From: Lentisphaerota bacterium | GTDB lineage: Bacteria > Verrucomicrobiota > Lentisphaeria > Victivallales > Victivallaceae | Reading direction: 5' to 3' | Length of the DNA: 60,827 nucleotides | Assembly: GCA_015061615.1 (NCBI GenBank) | Contig: SUWE01000011.1 | Span: 1-60,827, forward strand | Shown here: positions 44,303 through 53,398 of the stretch, in pieces | Numbering within the stretch: position 1 is the first letter of the stretch | Layout of the letters: each line of letters starts with the position of its first letter | Notes under the pieces: generated by a model | Told to the model about the DNA's origin: nothing | Seen by the model: only the letters and a program-made list of their open reading frames with translations | The model's database searches: none | Program-made: the position numbers and the translations under genes

Positions 44303-45199
44303 TCACCTGATTTCGCCGAGAAAACGGAGCAGATTGCGCGAAGTCGAATTGGTGAACCAGTCGTTGAGGTCAGGACGCGGCTTATTCTGTTTTTCAAAAA
44401 CCGCCTTCGCCAGATAACCGTCAAAGTTCTGAAATTCGTCATTCAGCGACGCAAAAAGTTCACGGTCAAAGTTGAGGGTATACTCCACCCACTCCGTATT
44501 GTAATTGCTCACATTGGTATCAACACCGAAAAGCAGGGTTTCACTCAAGTCATAACCCAGAAGGGCAAAATTGCGGAAAACATTTCTCCGGTAAATATCC
44601 GGAGTTCCGGGGGCATCGTCAATAAACAGCCGGATATTGCGTTTATGCGCGCTGTTGGCGTGAAGCATTTTTCCGTAAAACGCGATACACTCATCCGTCC
44701 ACGGCCAGGAGATATGGGCAAGCGCAAAGGTCAAACCGGGAACTTCGGTCATGCACTCGAAATCACAGGGACGGTTATAGTTGCCTGAATCGACCCCGTC
44801 CCACAATATTCCGGAGTGGAAAAGTACCGGCAAATCATATTTCACCGCCTCACGGCAAACCGGAATGCACGCCGACGGCGCGTGACGGGAACAGATGATT
44901 TTCAATGCCCGCATCCCCGTTTCCTTTGCCAGTTTAACCTGCTCAACTGCATCTTTTTCAAGGACATCTATCCAGAAACAGGGAAAAAACTCCGGACCGC
45001 ACGCTTTGCAGAAATCCCGCACCTTTTCCATGCGTTCAAACGCCGGGATATCCACGCCGTAAGCATCGGGATTGCCAACAGGGGGGATACTCAAAATCAA
45101 TCCGCCGCTGATTCCGGCAGCGGAACTTTTTTTCAGAAAATCCTCCGGCGAAGCCGGGTGTCTGGAACTCATGTGGATATGTGAATCGTAAACAATCAT
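44303..45199 (-). CDS. Amidohydrolase-family (TIM-barrel) metal-dependent hydrolase
   Basis: The 298-residue protein has the amidohydrolase-2 pattern: DSHIHMSS at residues 5-12 (HxH metal pair), ALKIICSRH where the bridging Lys is expected, VLFHSGI, LAHISWPW and LFGVDTN (the final Asp). Such enzymes hydrolyse or decarboxylate small ring or sugar-acid compounds; the substrate is unknown. It starts three bases after the ribulokinase stop codon, so it likely acts in the same sugar pathway, for example on a lactone. Confidence 0.75.
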   Translation of the reverse strand: MIVYDSHIHMSSRHPASPEDFLKKSSAAGISGGLILSIPPVGNPDAYGVDIPAFERMEKVRDFCKACGPEFFPCFWIDVLEKDAVEQVKLAKETGMRALKIICSRHAPSACIPVCREAVKYDLPVLFHSGILWDGVDSGNYNRPCDFECMTEVPGLTFALAHISWPWTDECIAFYGKMLHANSAHKRNIRLFIDDAPGTPDIYRRNVFRNFALLGYDLSETLLFGVDTNVSNYNTEWVEYTLNFDRELFASLNDEFQNFDGYLAKAVFEKQNKPRPDLNDWFTNSTSRNLLRFLGEIR

Positions 45200-45202
45200 T
45201 TT

Positions 45203-46777
45203 TCAACGCATTTCAATACTTTTACCCAGTTCAACATAACGGAGATAAATTTTTTCGTACATTTCAGTAAACTCTTTGCGCGGTTCATAAATTCTGCTGA
45301 AACCTGCGCCCATCGCCCTGCCCGCTTCTTCCAGTGAAGCATAAACTCCGGCGGAGACCGCCGCCGCCATCGCCGCCCCCAGCGCACACGCCTGAGTGCA
45401 GGCGGCAACTTTGATGGGAACACCCAGAATATCCGCACACATCTGCATGATGAACGGAGACTTGCTGCTTATGCCGCCGACGGCGGTAACAGAATTGATT
45501 TCAAGTTTTTGATCGATATAATGTTCCAGAATCGCCTTGGAACCGAAAAGCGTCGCTTCGATCAATGCGCGGTAGACCATTGCCGGAGTCGTTCCGAGAT
45601 TCAATCCGGCAACAGCTCCCGTCACAAACGGGTCGGCATAAGGTGTGCGCCTGCCGTTGAACCAGTCAAGGGCAGTAACTCCGGCGGCTCCCGGAGGAAC
45701 AGCGGCGGCTTCGGCTTCAAGTTTTTCCAGAGAAACCTCCCCTGAATATGAAAGAAAACGCTTAAACCACGCATAAACGTCACCGAAGGCGGATTGTCCC
45801 GCCTCAAGTCCGCTCATTCCCGGCAGAACGGAACCGTCCACCTGACCGCAGATCCCGGGAATGGCACGGTCAAGAGCTTTTTCCACCAGAATATCGCAGG
45901 TGGATGTTCCCATAACTTTCACCATCACTCCGGGAACGATCCCCGCACCGATGGCGCCCATGTGACAATCAAGCGCACAGCCGCCGATGATTGCGGATGA
46001 AGGTATCCCGAATTTTTCAGCGTACCCGGGCGCGATCGTGCCGCGCGGAACATCGACGGTAAAGGTTTCAGTATAAAGATTTTCCCTGCGGTGTGCAAGA
46101 AGCGGGTCAATGGTGCAGAAAAATTCTTCCGGCGGCAAACCTCCCCAATCCTTGTGCCACATCGCTTTGTGACCTGCGGCGCAGCGGTTGCGCATCATCG
46201 TCAACGGGTCGGTGTTGCCGCAGAGAACTCCGGTTATCCAGTCGCAATGCTCAACGAAACTGAATGCGGCATTTCTCACCGCCTGACTGCTGCGCAAGAC
46301 ATGCAGATATTTGCTCCAAAACCATTCGCAGGAGTAGATACCGCCTTCGTAACGGCGGTAATCGCCGCCGCTCCATGAAGCGGCAACTTCGTTGATGCGT
46401 TTTTCCTCCTCCAGTGCCGTATGGTCTTTCCAGAGAACGAACATCGCATCGGGGTCATCGGCAAACTCCGGCAGCAGTGCAAGCGGCGTACCGTTCCGGT
46501 CAACGGCACATGGTGTGGAACCGGTGGTATCGAGAGCTATACCGGCGACCAGTGAACGCTCCTGCCCTTCAAGGACACCGGCAATGACCTTTTCCATACC
46601 TTCAAGATAATCCGCCGGATGCTGACGGAACTGTCCTTTTGCCGCATCGCAGTAAAGACCTTTGCCCCAGCGGGTATAGTTATGCACACAATCGGCAAGC
46701 TGATTGCCGCACTCATCGGTCAACAGCGCTCTCACACTGTCGGAACCGAAATCAAGTCCGATAAATAAATGTTTCAT
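45203..46777 (-). CDS. araB: Ribulokinase-like FGGY carbohydrate kinase
   Basis: The 524-residue FGGY kinase begins IGLDFGSDSVRALLTD. It has ALDTTGSTPCAVD, the long insert typical of L-ribulokinases, ALDCHMGAIGAG, MGTSTCDILV and the C-terminal LEAGQSAFGDVYAWF and VGGISSKSPFIMQM blocks. Ribulokinase phosphorylates L-ribulose, or a related ketopentose, in arabinose use. No araA or araD is present, so a different pentulose is possible. The start at 46777 follows GGGAG and a clear promoter; the upstream extension is not supported. Confidence 0.87.
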   Translation of the reverse strand: MKHLFIGLDFGSDSVRALLTDECGNQLADCVHNYTRWGKGLYCDAAKGQFRQHPADYLEGMEKVIAGVLEGQERSLVAGIALDTTGSTPCAVDRNGTPLALLPEFADDPDAMFVLWKDHTALEEEKRINEVAASWSGGDYRRYEGGIYSCEWFWSKYLHVLRSSQAVRNAAFSFVEHCDWITGVLCGNTDPLTMMRNRCAAGHKAMWHKDWGGLPPEEFFCTIDPLLAHRRENLYTETFTVDVPRGTIAPGYAEKFGIPSSAIIGGCALDCHMGAIGAGIVPGVMVKVMGTSTCDILVEKALDRAIPGICGQVDGSVLPGMSGLEAGQSAFGDVYAWFKRFLSYSGEVSLEKLEAEAAAVPPGAAGVTALDWFNGRRTPYADPFVTGAVAGLNLGTTPAMVYRALIEATLFGSKAILEHYIDQKLEINSVTAVGGISSKSPFIMQMCADILGVPIKVAACTQACALGAAMAAAVSAGVYASLEEAGRAMGAGFSRIYEPRKEFTEMYEKIYLRYVELGKSIEMR

Positions 46778-46809
46778 AATAACTCCCTGAAATGATTTTC
46801 TGCGGGGAT

Positions 46810-46838
46810 AATATAGCATACGCGACAGATTTATTCAA
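46810..46838 (-). promoter_or_regulatory. Promoter of the ribulokinase operon
   Basis: On the minus strand TTGAAT (46833-46838), 17 bases and TATATT (46810-46815), about 33 bases before the ribulokinase start. Confidence 0.75.
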
Positions 46839-46857
46839 GGGAAAATCCCTGCCGCAC

Positions 46858-46886
46858 TTGCATTATTGCTCATTGCAAGCTATTTT
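46858..46886 (+). promoter_or_regulatory. Promoter of the ketopantoate-reductase-like gene, with inverted repeat
   Basis: TTGCAT (46858-46863), 17 bases and TATTTT (46881-46886). The spacer holds a small inverted repeat, CTTGCA (46857-46862) with TGCAAG (46874-46879), a possible repressor site. Confidence 0.6.
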
Positions 46887-46906
46887 ATATCCCACGGAGG
46901 ATTTCT

Positions 46907-47797
46907 ATGAAAAATATCATTTTGCTCGGCGCAGGCGCTGTCGGAGTTCTGCTTGCAGAAAAACTCTGCCGTCTGCCGGGAATAAATTTTGCCGCCGCCG
47001 CCGATGCCTGCCGCGTTGAACGTTACCGGCGGGACGGAATTTTTTTCAACGGGGAAAAACTCCCCCTCACCTTCATATCCCCGGCAGATGATTTTCCTGA
47101 AGCGGATCTGATAATCGCCGCCACCAAAACCACTTCGCTTCCCCGGGCACTTGAAGTTATTACCCCTTTTTCCGGCAGACACACCGTTTTTCTCCCCTTT
47201 CTCAACGGCATCACAGCGGCGGAAGTGATAAAGAACTCTTTCCCGGAAAACGAAGTTGCCGAAGGATTTTTCGTCGGTCACGCCAGTGTCCGCGACGGCA
47301 ACCGCATCACTCATGACGGCTGTGGAACATTCTGCATCGGCGGAAATATCCCGCACCTCCGCAATATTGAAACTCTTCTCAAAAATGCCGGAATAAATGT
47401 CGATATCCCGGAAGATATGGCTCATGCAGTGTGGAAAAAATTTGTGCTGAATATCGGCATAAACCAGACTCAGGCGGTATTCAATGCCGATTACGGGACA
47501 GTTCAGAAATCAGAATCGATGCTTGATTTCTGCAAAGAATTGATGATCGAAGCACTTGCAGTGGCTGAGGCGGAAAATATCCGCGGCACGGAAACGATGC
47601 TCAAATATGCAATGGATATTATCTTATCCATGCCGGGCAATGTCAAAACTTCGATGCTTCAAGATATTCAGAATAATCGTGTTACCGAAGTTGATGCCTT
47701 TGCCGGAACGATCTGTACCAAAGCGGCAGAATATGGTATTCCCGTTCCCCGCAATAAAGAAGTTTTATCCGTAATAAAAGGAAAAAAGTTATCATGA
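46907..47797 (+). CDS. panE: 2-dehydropantoate 2-reductase-like protein
   Basis: The 296-residue product has the NADP-binding start IILLGAGAVGVLLAEKL, LIIAATKTTSLPRAL, and VWKKFVLNIGINQTQAVF, matching the ketopantoate reductase family (PanE/ApbA), whose conserved catalytic Lys lies in the last block. It ends with ALAVAEAENIRGTE and TSMLQDIQNNRVTEVDAFAG, the C-terminal helical domain. PanE makes pantoate for coenzyme A, and panD lies 8 kb away. Here the gene is coupled by ATGA to a sugar isomerase-like gene, so a different 2-keto acid is also possible. Confidence 0.85.
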   Translation: MKNIILLGAGAVGVLLAEKLCRLPGINFAAAADACRVERYRRDGIFFNGEKLPLTFISPADDFPEADLIIAATKTTSLPRALEVITPFSGRHTVFLPFLNGITAAEVIKNSFPENEVAEGFFVGHASVRDGNRITHDGCGTFCIGGNIPHLRNIETLLKNAGINVDIPEDMAHAVWKKFVLNIGINQTQAVFNADYGTVQKSESMLDFCKELMIEALAVAEAENIRGTETMLKYAMDIILSMPGNVKTSMLQDIQNNRVTEVDAFAGTICTKAAEYGIPVPRNKEVLSVIKGKKLS

Positions 47798-48717
47798 ATA
47801 TTGGTATAAACACCGATTTTTTAAGCGATTCACACGAACCGGAATATTACCTCAAACTTATTGCTGAATCAGGATTTACCCATCTGCACTGGTGCCACCA
47901 GTGGAACAGTGATTTCATTTACAGCAAAAGTGAGACAGCTTATTATAAAAATGTCATAAAAAAGTACGGTCTGACCTTGCAGGATATCCACGCTTCGGTC
48001 GGACAGGAAAAGTGTTATTTTTCTCTTGAAGAATACCGCAGAAAAGCGGGTATGGAACTTATTCTCAACCGCATTGAAATGTTTGCGGAACTGGAAGGCA
48101 CCGGCGCCCTTGCTCTGCATGTTCCGACCTACCGTCATGTTTACGGAGTAACGGAAGAATATTTCAAAAAAATCCCCGCTTTTGTGGCGCAAGTACGCCG
48201 GACTCTTGATGAACTTATGCCTTATCTGGAAAAATACAACTGCGCCATTGCCATCGAAAATATGCCCAATGAGGCATTTGAAGTCATTGAAGAACTGATG
48301 AATAACTATCCTGCAGAGCGGCTCGGCATCACCTACGACTCCGGACACGGCAACTACGGTTTCTGCCGCGGCACGGAATATCTCGATCAATGGAAACACC
48401 GTCTGAAAGTTCTGCACCTCAACGACAACGACGGAACTCTCGACCGCCATCAGCCGCCATTCTACGGAACGGTAAACTGGGAAAAACTGGCAAAGATCCT
48501 CGCAGAATCAGCGTTGACCGGTCTGCCGCTGAGTTTTGAACTTTCCATGAAACATACGCCGTTTTACAACCCTGCTCACGGCATACATCAACCGGAAACG
48601 GATATCAGAAACTTCCTTGCCGATGCCTTTGAACGCTGTTCAAATGTCGATAAACTTTACAGAGAGAGTTTGGCAAGCAGAGCGGAAACAGCAAACTCTG
48701 TGCGCAATACCCGCTGA
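47794..48717 (+). CDS. Sugar phosphate isomerase/epimerase-like TIM-barrel protein
   Basis: The 307-residue protein fits the AP endonuclease 2/xylose isomerase-like barrel family. HWCHQWN near 32, LALHVPTYRHVYG near 105, AIENMPNEAF near 150, TYDSGHGNYGF near 180, VLHLNDNDGTLDRH near 205 and LSFELSMKH near 248 supply the usual His/Asp/Glu metal ligands. The reaction is unknown. It overlaps panE by four bases and, at its 3' end, the convergent rsmE gene by 61 bases. Confidence 0.8.
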   Translation: MNIGINTDFLSDSHEPEYYLKLIAESGFTHLHWCHQWNSDFIYSKSETAYYKNVIKKYGLTLQDIHASVGQEKCYFSLEEYRRKAGMELILNRIEMFAELEGTGALALHVPTYRHVYGVTEEYFKKIPAFVAQVRRTLDELMPYLEKYNCAIAIENMPNEAFEVIEELMNNYPAERLGITYDSGHGNYGFCRGTEYLDQWKHRLKVLHLNDNDGTLDRHQPPFYGTVNWEKLAKILAESALTGLPLSFELSMKHTPFYNPAHGIHQPETDIRNFLADAFERCSNVDKLYRESLASRAETANSVRNTR

Positions 48718-49370
48718 CCGAGAGTGACCGCAGTTGCGCCCGCCTCTGAAAGCAGCTGTACTTCGTAATCAGAAAAGCCGCCTTCCGGACCGATGAGCAG
48801 AACGGTATTTTTTCCGGCAAACTCCTCCGGACGCTTTTCCGAACGGGGATGACCGAACAATGCGCACTGCGCGCCGGCGATCAATTCCGGCAGTTCATCT
48901 TCGGCAAAAGGTTTGAAGCGGTTGCGGTAAATTATTTCCGGATAAACCGTATCGCCGCACTGTTCAAGCGCCAGACGTATTTCCTTATCCACGGCATCGT
49001 CGCGCAATGCAGAGGAGTGCCAGTAGCTTTTTTCCACCTTGCGTGAGTGGATGAACCACAACTTTTTCACCCCCATGGTGATCGCTCCGTGAAGCACCTT
49101 GCCGAAGGTCTGCGGACGCGGCAGGGCACAGACAAGCGTTATCGGAACCGGCGGCGGAGGCGGAGCAGTAAGTTCCACATCCAGAACCGCATAATCACCG
49201 GTAAATTCAGCGACAGTGGCGTTGCCGGTATTCCCGTTGATGATACCTGCACGAAAAATTTTGCCGTCCGCGAGTTTGATAATATCGCGCAGCTGTAAAA
49301 AACGCCGGTCGGAAATTTTCACCCGACCCGGCGCAATAAAATCACTTGATTCAAGAAGCAGAAGATTCAC
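48657..49370 (-). CDS. rsmE: 16S rRNA (uracil-1498-N3)-methyltransferase
   Basis: RsmE methylates U1498 of 16S rRNA using SAM. The 237-residue SPOUT-class product shows LRDIIKLADG in the N-terminal PUA-like domain, then LVCALPRPQTFGKVLHGAITMG. LLIGPEGGFSDYEVQLL and LGQRVLRTEFAVSALLA form the trefoil knot that binds SAM. The start is GTG at 49370 overlapping the pgi stop (GTGA), so it is the last gene of yebC-pgi-rsmE. The 3' end overlaps the convergent isomerase-like gene. Confidence 0.93.
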   Translation of the reverse strand: MNLLLLESSDFIAPGRVKISDRRFLQLRDIIKLADGKIFRAGIINGNTGNATVAEFTGDYAVLDVELTAPPPPPVPITLVCALPRPQTFGKVLHGAITMGVKKLWFIHSRKVEKSYWHSSALRDDAVDKEIRLALEQCGDTVYPEIIYRNRFKPFAEDELPELIAGAQCALFGHPRSEKRPEEFAGKNTVLLIGPEGGFSDYEVQLLSEAGATAVTLGQRVLRTEFAVSALLAKLSL

Positions 49371-50899
49371 TTTACAGTATAAATCCAGGTTTTGCCGTCA
49401 AATGCACGGGTGACAACACCGTCGTTGAGGGCTTCTTTATCGAGGATAGAGGCGACTTCCACTGCTTTTTCCGGAACTCCGGCAGCTTCAGCAAAGGCGC
49501 AGCCGCAACCGGAAAATCCGCTTTTGCCGTCAAGTGAGGCAAGAACTTTTCCGCGAAGAGCAAGCACATCTTTTGCCGCAAGTTTGTAAGCCTGAACACC
49601 GGGCTGGTGGAACGCGTTGATATTGATAAATTCAGCGTAAAGCGCCACCGCACGTTCATAAAGCGCGATGATCTGACCGAGTTCATAAACCGTCAGCTGC
49701 GGAATGCGGATAGTGATAGTCTGGCGCCCCTTGCTGCGCAGAGCGGCACTCAAACCTTCAAAGAATCCGTGCAGATAATCGCCCATCGTGATACCGTCGT
49801 TTATCTCAAGTTTCGCCGCATCGTGCAGAACTTCAATAAAGGTGGCAAAGAAATCATCTCTGCCGTCATTGAGCTGCTGGATGAAGGCGTGGGCATCGGT
49901 TCCGCCTTTATTGCCGAAAACGTTGAGTCCCTGATTGACAGTTTTGCCGTCAAGGTCAAGCTCTTTCCCCAGACTTTCCATAACCAGCTGCTGCAAATAG
50001 CGTGAAAGCAGCACCAGACGGTCGCTGTACGGCACGATCACCATATTGCGGTCACCTTTGCCGTTGCCGGAAAGATACCACATCATCGCCAGCATAAGTG
50101 CCGGATTGTTCTCTTTGCCGCGCGTCCACGCATCCATATCACAGGCACCGGCAAGGAATCTGCCGAAGTCGATCCCGGTCAGTGCTGCGGGCAGATGACC
50201 GACGATCGCAGTTTCACTGGTACGTCCGCCGATGGATTCCGCCATTTCAAAGATCTCAAGCCAGTTGTTTTCTCTGGCGTGTTTGTAAAGCGAGCTGTCA
50301 AGCATCGTTACGGCGACAGCGTATTTACCGAAATCAAGACCGCGTGAAGCGTAGAACTTTTCCATCGCGATCATGTTGTTTTTCGTTTCCTGCGTACCGC
50401 CGGATTTGGAAATGACCAGATGGATGGTCTTTTCCGGCTCCATCACTGCCAGCAGATCGGCAAAACCGGAGCTGTCAGTGTTGTCGAGAAAATAGATTTT
50501 CAGACCGTTGCGTTTGCTTTTGGGCAGTTCGTTCCAGTAAGGACCGTTGACGGCAAACTGCATCAGCTGGGGGCCGAGAGCGGAACCGCCGATACCGTTG
50601 ACGACGACCGCATCGAATCTGCCTTCGGCAATGGTCTTTGCCGCAAATGCTTCCACCGCGGCAAAAACCGGACTTTCCGGATAACTCATCCGGTCAGTGA
50701 AGTGGGTTACTTTGCGCTGTTCATCGGGATTTTTGATTTTGCCCGCTTCGATATCAGCAATACCGGCACACGCTTTTTCGCATGCCGGAGCAAGAGCGGC
50801 GATATCGGCTGAATCGAACTTCATTCCGGCAAAGTTGATGGAAAAACCGCTTTTGCCGTCTGTGAAAGTGTAATCTTTACTGCGTTTCACCCAGTCCAT
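49367..50899 (-). CDS. pgi: Glucose-6-phosphate isomerase
   Basis: PGI interconverts glucose-6-phosphate and fructose-6-phosphate. The 510-residue product has VVNGIGGSALGPQLMQFA, DNTDSSGFADLL, VISKSGGTQETKNNM and MDAWTRGKENNP in the first half, and GGTDAHAFIQQLNDG near 360, the SIS-domain architecture of PGI. The start at 50899 follows GGAG; the longer frame would overlap yebC. The gene lies 19 bases after yebC and overlaps rsmE. Confidence 0.94.
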   Translation of the reverse strand: MDWVKRSKDYTFTDGKSGFSINFAGMKFDSADIAALAPACEKACAGIADIEAGKIKNPDEQRKVTHFTDRMSYPESPVFAAVEAFAAKTIAEGRFDAVVVNGIGGSALGPQLMQFAVNGPYWNELPKSKRNGLKIYFLDNTDSSGFADLLAVMEPEKTIHLVISKSGGTQETKNNMIAMEKFYASRGLDFGKYAVAVTMLDSSLYKHARENNWLEIFEMAESIGGRTSETAIVGHLPAALTGIDFGRFLAGACDMDAWTRGKENNPALMLAMMWYLSGNGKGDRNMVIVPYSDRLVLLSRYLQQLVMESLGKELDLDGKTVNQGLNVFGNKGGTDAHAFIQQLNDGRDDFFATFIEVLHDAAKLEINDGITMGDYLHGFFEGLSAALRSKGRQTITIRIPQLTVYELGQIIALYERAVALYAEFININAFHQPGVQAYKLAAKDVLALRGKVLASLDGKSGFSGCGCAFAEAAGVPEKAVEVASILDKEALNDGVVTRAFDGKTWIYTVK

Positions 50900-50918
50900 T
50901 TTCGCAAACTCCGTCAAA

Positions 50919-51671
50919 TCACTCTTCGATCTGATCGGCAATGGAATCGTCGATCACATAGTTGGCAGTAACCTGCTGGACGTCGTCGATATCTTCCATG
51001 CGGTCAACCAGACGGAGAACCTGGGAAGCAACTTTCGGATCGGTAATGTTGACAGTCATTTCCGGTTTACGGGTGACTTCGGCAACATCGGTGGGAATGC
51101 CTTTTTCGTTGAGGGCATTGGTCAGCGGCAGGAAGAATTCGGGATCAGCCCAGATTTCCGCTTCGCCGTCTTCAACGATGATATCATCGGCACCGGCATC
51201 GAGGACAACATCCATAAGTTTTTCCTCATCAGCCCATTCGCCGGTAATGACGAAGTGCGCCTGGCGTTTGAAAAGACGGGCAACAGCACCGGAACCTGCC
51301 ATATTGCCGTTGTTGCGTTCAAAAGCCATACGGACATCGCTGATGGAACGGTTGCGGTTGTCGGTCAGGCAGTCAACGATAACGGCGACACCGCCGGCGG
51401 CATAGCCTTCATAGACGATTTCTTCAAAGACGACATCACCGAGTTCACCGATACCTTTTTTGATGGCGCGTTCAATGTTGGCGTTGGGCATATTTACCGC
51501 TTTGGCAGCGGCAAGAGCTGAACGGAGCGCGGGGTTGCTGTTGGGATCGGCACCGCCGTTTTTGGCAGCGACCATGATTTCTTTACCGACGCGTGAGAAC
51601 ATCTTGCCTTTCGCTTTATCAGCGGCTTCTTTTTTATGCTTGATATTCGCCCATTTACTGTGTCCGGACAT
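50919..51671 (-). CDS. yebC: YebC/PmpR/TACO1-family protein
   Basis: The 250-residue product begins MSGHSKWANIKHKKEAADKA and continues KGKMFSRVGKEIMVAAKNGG, with NANIERAIKKGIGEL and EEIVYEGYAAGGVAVIVDCL, a full-length match to YebC. Family members act as DNA-binding regulators or as ribosome-associated factors that relieve polyproline stalling. The gene heads the yebC-pgi-rsmE run, preceded by a clear promoter at 51720-51748. Confidence 0.96.
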   Translation of the reverse strand: MSGHSKWANIKHKKEAADKAKGKMFSRVGKEIMVAAKNGGADPNSNPALRSALAAAKAVNMPNANIERAIKKGIGELGDVVFEEIVYEGYAAGGVAVIVDCLTDNRNRSISDVRMAFERNNGNMAGSGAVARLFKRQAHFVITGEWADEEKLMDVVLDAGADDIIVEDGEAEIWADPEFFLPLTNALNEKGIPTDVAEVTRKPEMTVNITDPKVASQVLRLVDRMEDIDDVQQVTANYVIDDSIADQIEE

Positions 51672-51719
51672 GATACATACTCCTGTTTTAGTTGAAGGTT
51701 GTTAAAGATACATTTATAT

Positions 51720-51748
51720 AATATAGCTCATATAAGTTGTGAAATCAA
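51720..51748 (-). promoter_or_regulatory. Promoter of the yebC-pgi-rsmE operon
   Basis: On the minus strand TTGATT (51743-51748), 17 bases and TATATT (51720-51725), about 50 bases upstream of yebC. Confidence 0.75.
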
Positions 51749-51770
51749 CCTTTGAAAGAATATTTTATGT

Positions 51771-51799
51771 TTGATTTTGAACCTTTATTGCATTATATT
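51771..51799 (+). promoter_or_regulatory. Promoter of galE
   Basis: TTGATT (51771-51776), 17 bases and TATATT (51794-51799), about 40 bases before the galE start; identical boxes to the divergent yebC promoter. Confidence 0.75.
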
Positions 51800-51839
51800 A
51801 TAGCATTACACTGTAAAAATCAGGGGAAGATCACTTACT

Positions 51840-52814
51840 ATGAAAAAAATTCTTATCGCCGGCGGAGCCGGATATATCGGCAGTATATGCAGTGAGTATA
51901 TGCTGAATCTGGGTTATGAAGTAACTGTTCTTGACGGACTTTTCACCGGACACCGCGATGCGGTCGATCTGCGGGCGGAGTTTGTACATGCCGACCTTGC
52001 CGACCGGGAAAAAATCTTCGACATCTGCCGTAAAGGTGAATTTGATGCGGTCATGCACTTTGCCGCCTTTTCTCTGGTCGGGGAATCAATGAACGTGCCT
52101 TCAAAATATTTCCGCAACAACCTCTGCAATGCGATCAACCTCGCCGATGCCGCAGTTGAAACCGGAGTGAAGGCGTTTGTCTTTTCCAGTACCGCAGCAA
52201 CCTTCGGTATTCCGGAAACGATGCCGATATCTGAAAGCACTGCTCAGAAACCGATCAATCCTTACGGGGAATCCAAACTCTGTTTTGAAAAAGTCCTGCA
52301 CTGGTACAGCCAGATACACGGCTTGAAATATGCGGCTCTGCGTTACTTCAACGCCGCCGGAGCTTCGGAACTCCACGGAGAAGATCACCGTCCGGAAAGC
52401 CACCTTATTCCGATAATCCTGCAAACCCTTCGCGGCAAACGGGATAAACTGATGATTTTCGGCGACGATTACGACACTCCCGACGGCAGCTGTATCAGAG
52501 ACTATATCCATATCCTCGATTTGGCGCAGGCGCACGAAAAAGCACTTTATGCTCCGGAAAGCGGATGTTACAATCTTGGAACCGGCAACGGTTTATCCGT
52601 AAAAGAGATCATTTCCGCCGCCGAGGAAGTCACCGGCAAAAAGGTCAATTTTGAAGTTGCCCCCCGCCGCGCCGGTGATCCCCCGCGCCTGATCGCATGC
52701 AGTGAGTTGGCAAGAAAAAAACTCAACTGGCAGCCCAGACATGAATCGGCGCACGATATCATCGAAAGCGCATGGAAATGGCATCTGAAATTCCCTGACG
52801 GCTACGAAAAATGA
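51840..52814 (+). CDS. galE: UDP-glucose 4-epimerase
   Basis: GalE interconverts UDP-glucose and UDP-galactose using bound NAD. The 324-residue short-chain dehydrogenase has the Rossmann motif IAGGAGYIGS at residues 5-14 and VMHFAAFSLVGES near 72. The catalytic Ser/Tyr/Lys lie in FSSTAATFG and NPYGESKLCFEK, followed by ALRYFNAAGAS. GGGGAAG lies upstream of the start. The stop overlaps the next gene (ATGA). It supplies UDP-galactose for envelope glycans or channels galactose released by enzymes such as the GH36-like protein at 58857. Confidence 0.94.
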   Translation: MKKILIAGGAGYIGSICSEYMLNLGYEVTVLDGLFTGHRDAVDLRAEFVHADLADREKIFDICRKGEFDAVMHFAAFSLVGESMNVPSKYFRNNLCNAINLADAAVETGVKAFVFSSTAATFGIPETMPISESTAQKPINPYGESKLCFEKVLHWYSQIHGLKYAALRYFNAAGASELHGEDHRPESHLIPIILQTLRGKRDKLMIFGDDYDTPDGSCIRDYIHILDLAQAHEKALYAPESGCYNLGTGNGLSVKEIISAAEEVTGKKVNFEVAPRRAGDPPRLIACSELARKKLNWQPRHESAHDIIESAWKWHLKFPDGYEK

Positions 52815-53359
52815 AATACTTTGAACTGGGTCCGTTTACCGTATTCGATGTGGAAACAACCGGAATGAGTCCGGTCAATGACCGGATAATCCAGATCGGT
52901 GCTGTCCGCATCGACAGAGACGGTTCAATAAGCCGTTACAACTCTTTTGTCAATCCCGGCAGACCGATACCGCAAAGTCTGGTCTGCGTGCATCACATTA
53001 CCGATGAAATGGTTGCATCCGCTCCGGGATTTTCAAGAGTGGGCAGAGAGTTCGTTGAATTTGCCGACAAATCGACTCTGGTGGCGCACAATGCCCGGTT
53101 CGATCTCGGATTTTTGCAGGAAAGCCTTGCCCGCACCGGACTGCCGCTCTGGAAAGGCAAAACTCTGGATACATTGCGGCTGGTAAAAAACACCCATCCG
53201 GGACTGCCTTCATATAAATTGCAGAGTCTGCGGGCGATATTCCAGCTTGACACTGCGGATAACATGATGGCTCACCGCGCCGATGCCGATGTGGAGTGGA
53301 CTCTGCAAATCCTCGAAATCGCCCTTACTGCGGCACTGAAAGCAAGCGGCAATAACTGA
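52811..53359 (+). CDS. DnaQ-like 3'-5' exonuclease (DEDDh)
   Basis: The 182-residue protein has the DEDDh exonuclease motifs in order: TVFDVETTGMSPVNDRIIQI (Exo I), LVAHNARFDLGFL (Exo II) and AHRADADVEWT (Exo III, with His four residues before the last Asp). It resembles the epsilon subunit of DNA polymerase III and the exonuclease part of PolC, but could be a separate nuclease. It overlaps galE by four bases. About 40 bases after its stop codon is the T8 end of the proposed minus-strand RNA. Confidence 0.88.
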   Translation: MKYFELGPFTVFDVETTGMSPVNDRIIQIGAVRIDRDGSISRYNSFVNPGRPIPQSLVCVHHITDEMVASAPGFSRVGREFVEFADKSTLVAHNARFDLGFLQESLARTGLPLWKGKTLDTLRLVKNTHPGLPSYKLQSLRAIFQLDTADNMMAHRADADVEWTLQILEIALTAALKASGNN

Positions 53360-53398
53360 AAATATCCATCAGGGCGCGCAGATTCCCCGTAATGCTTG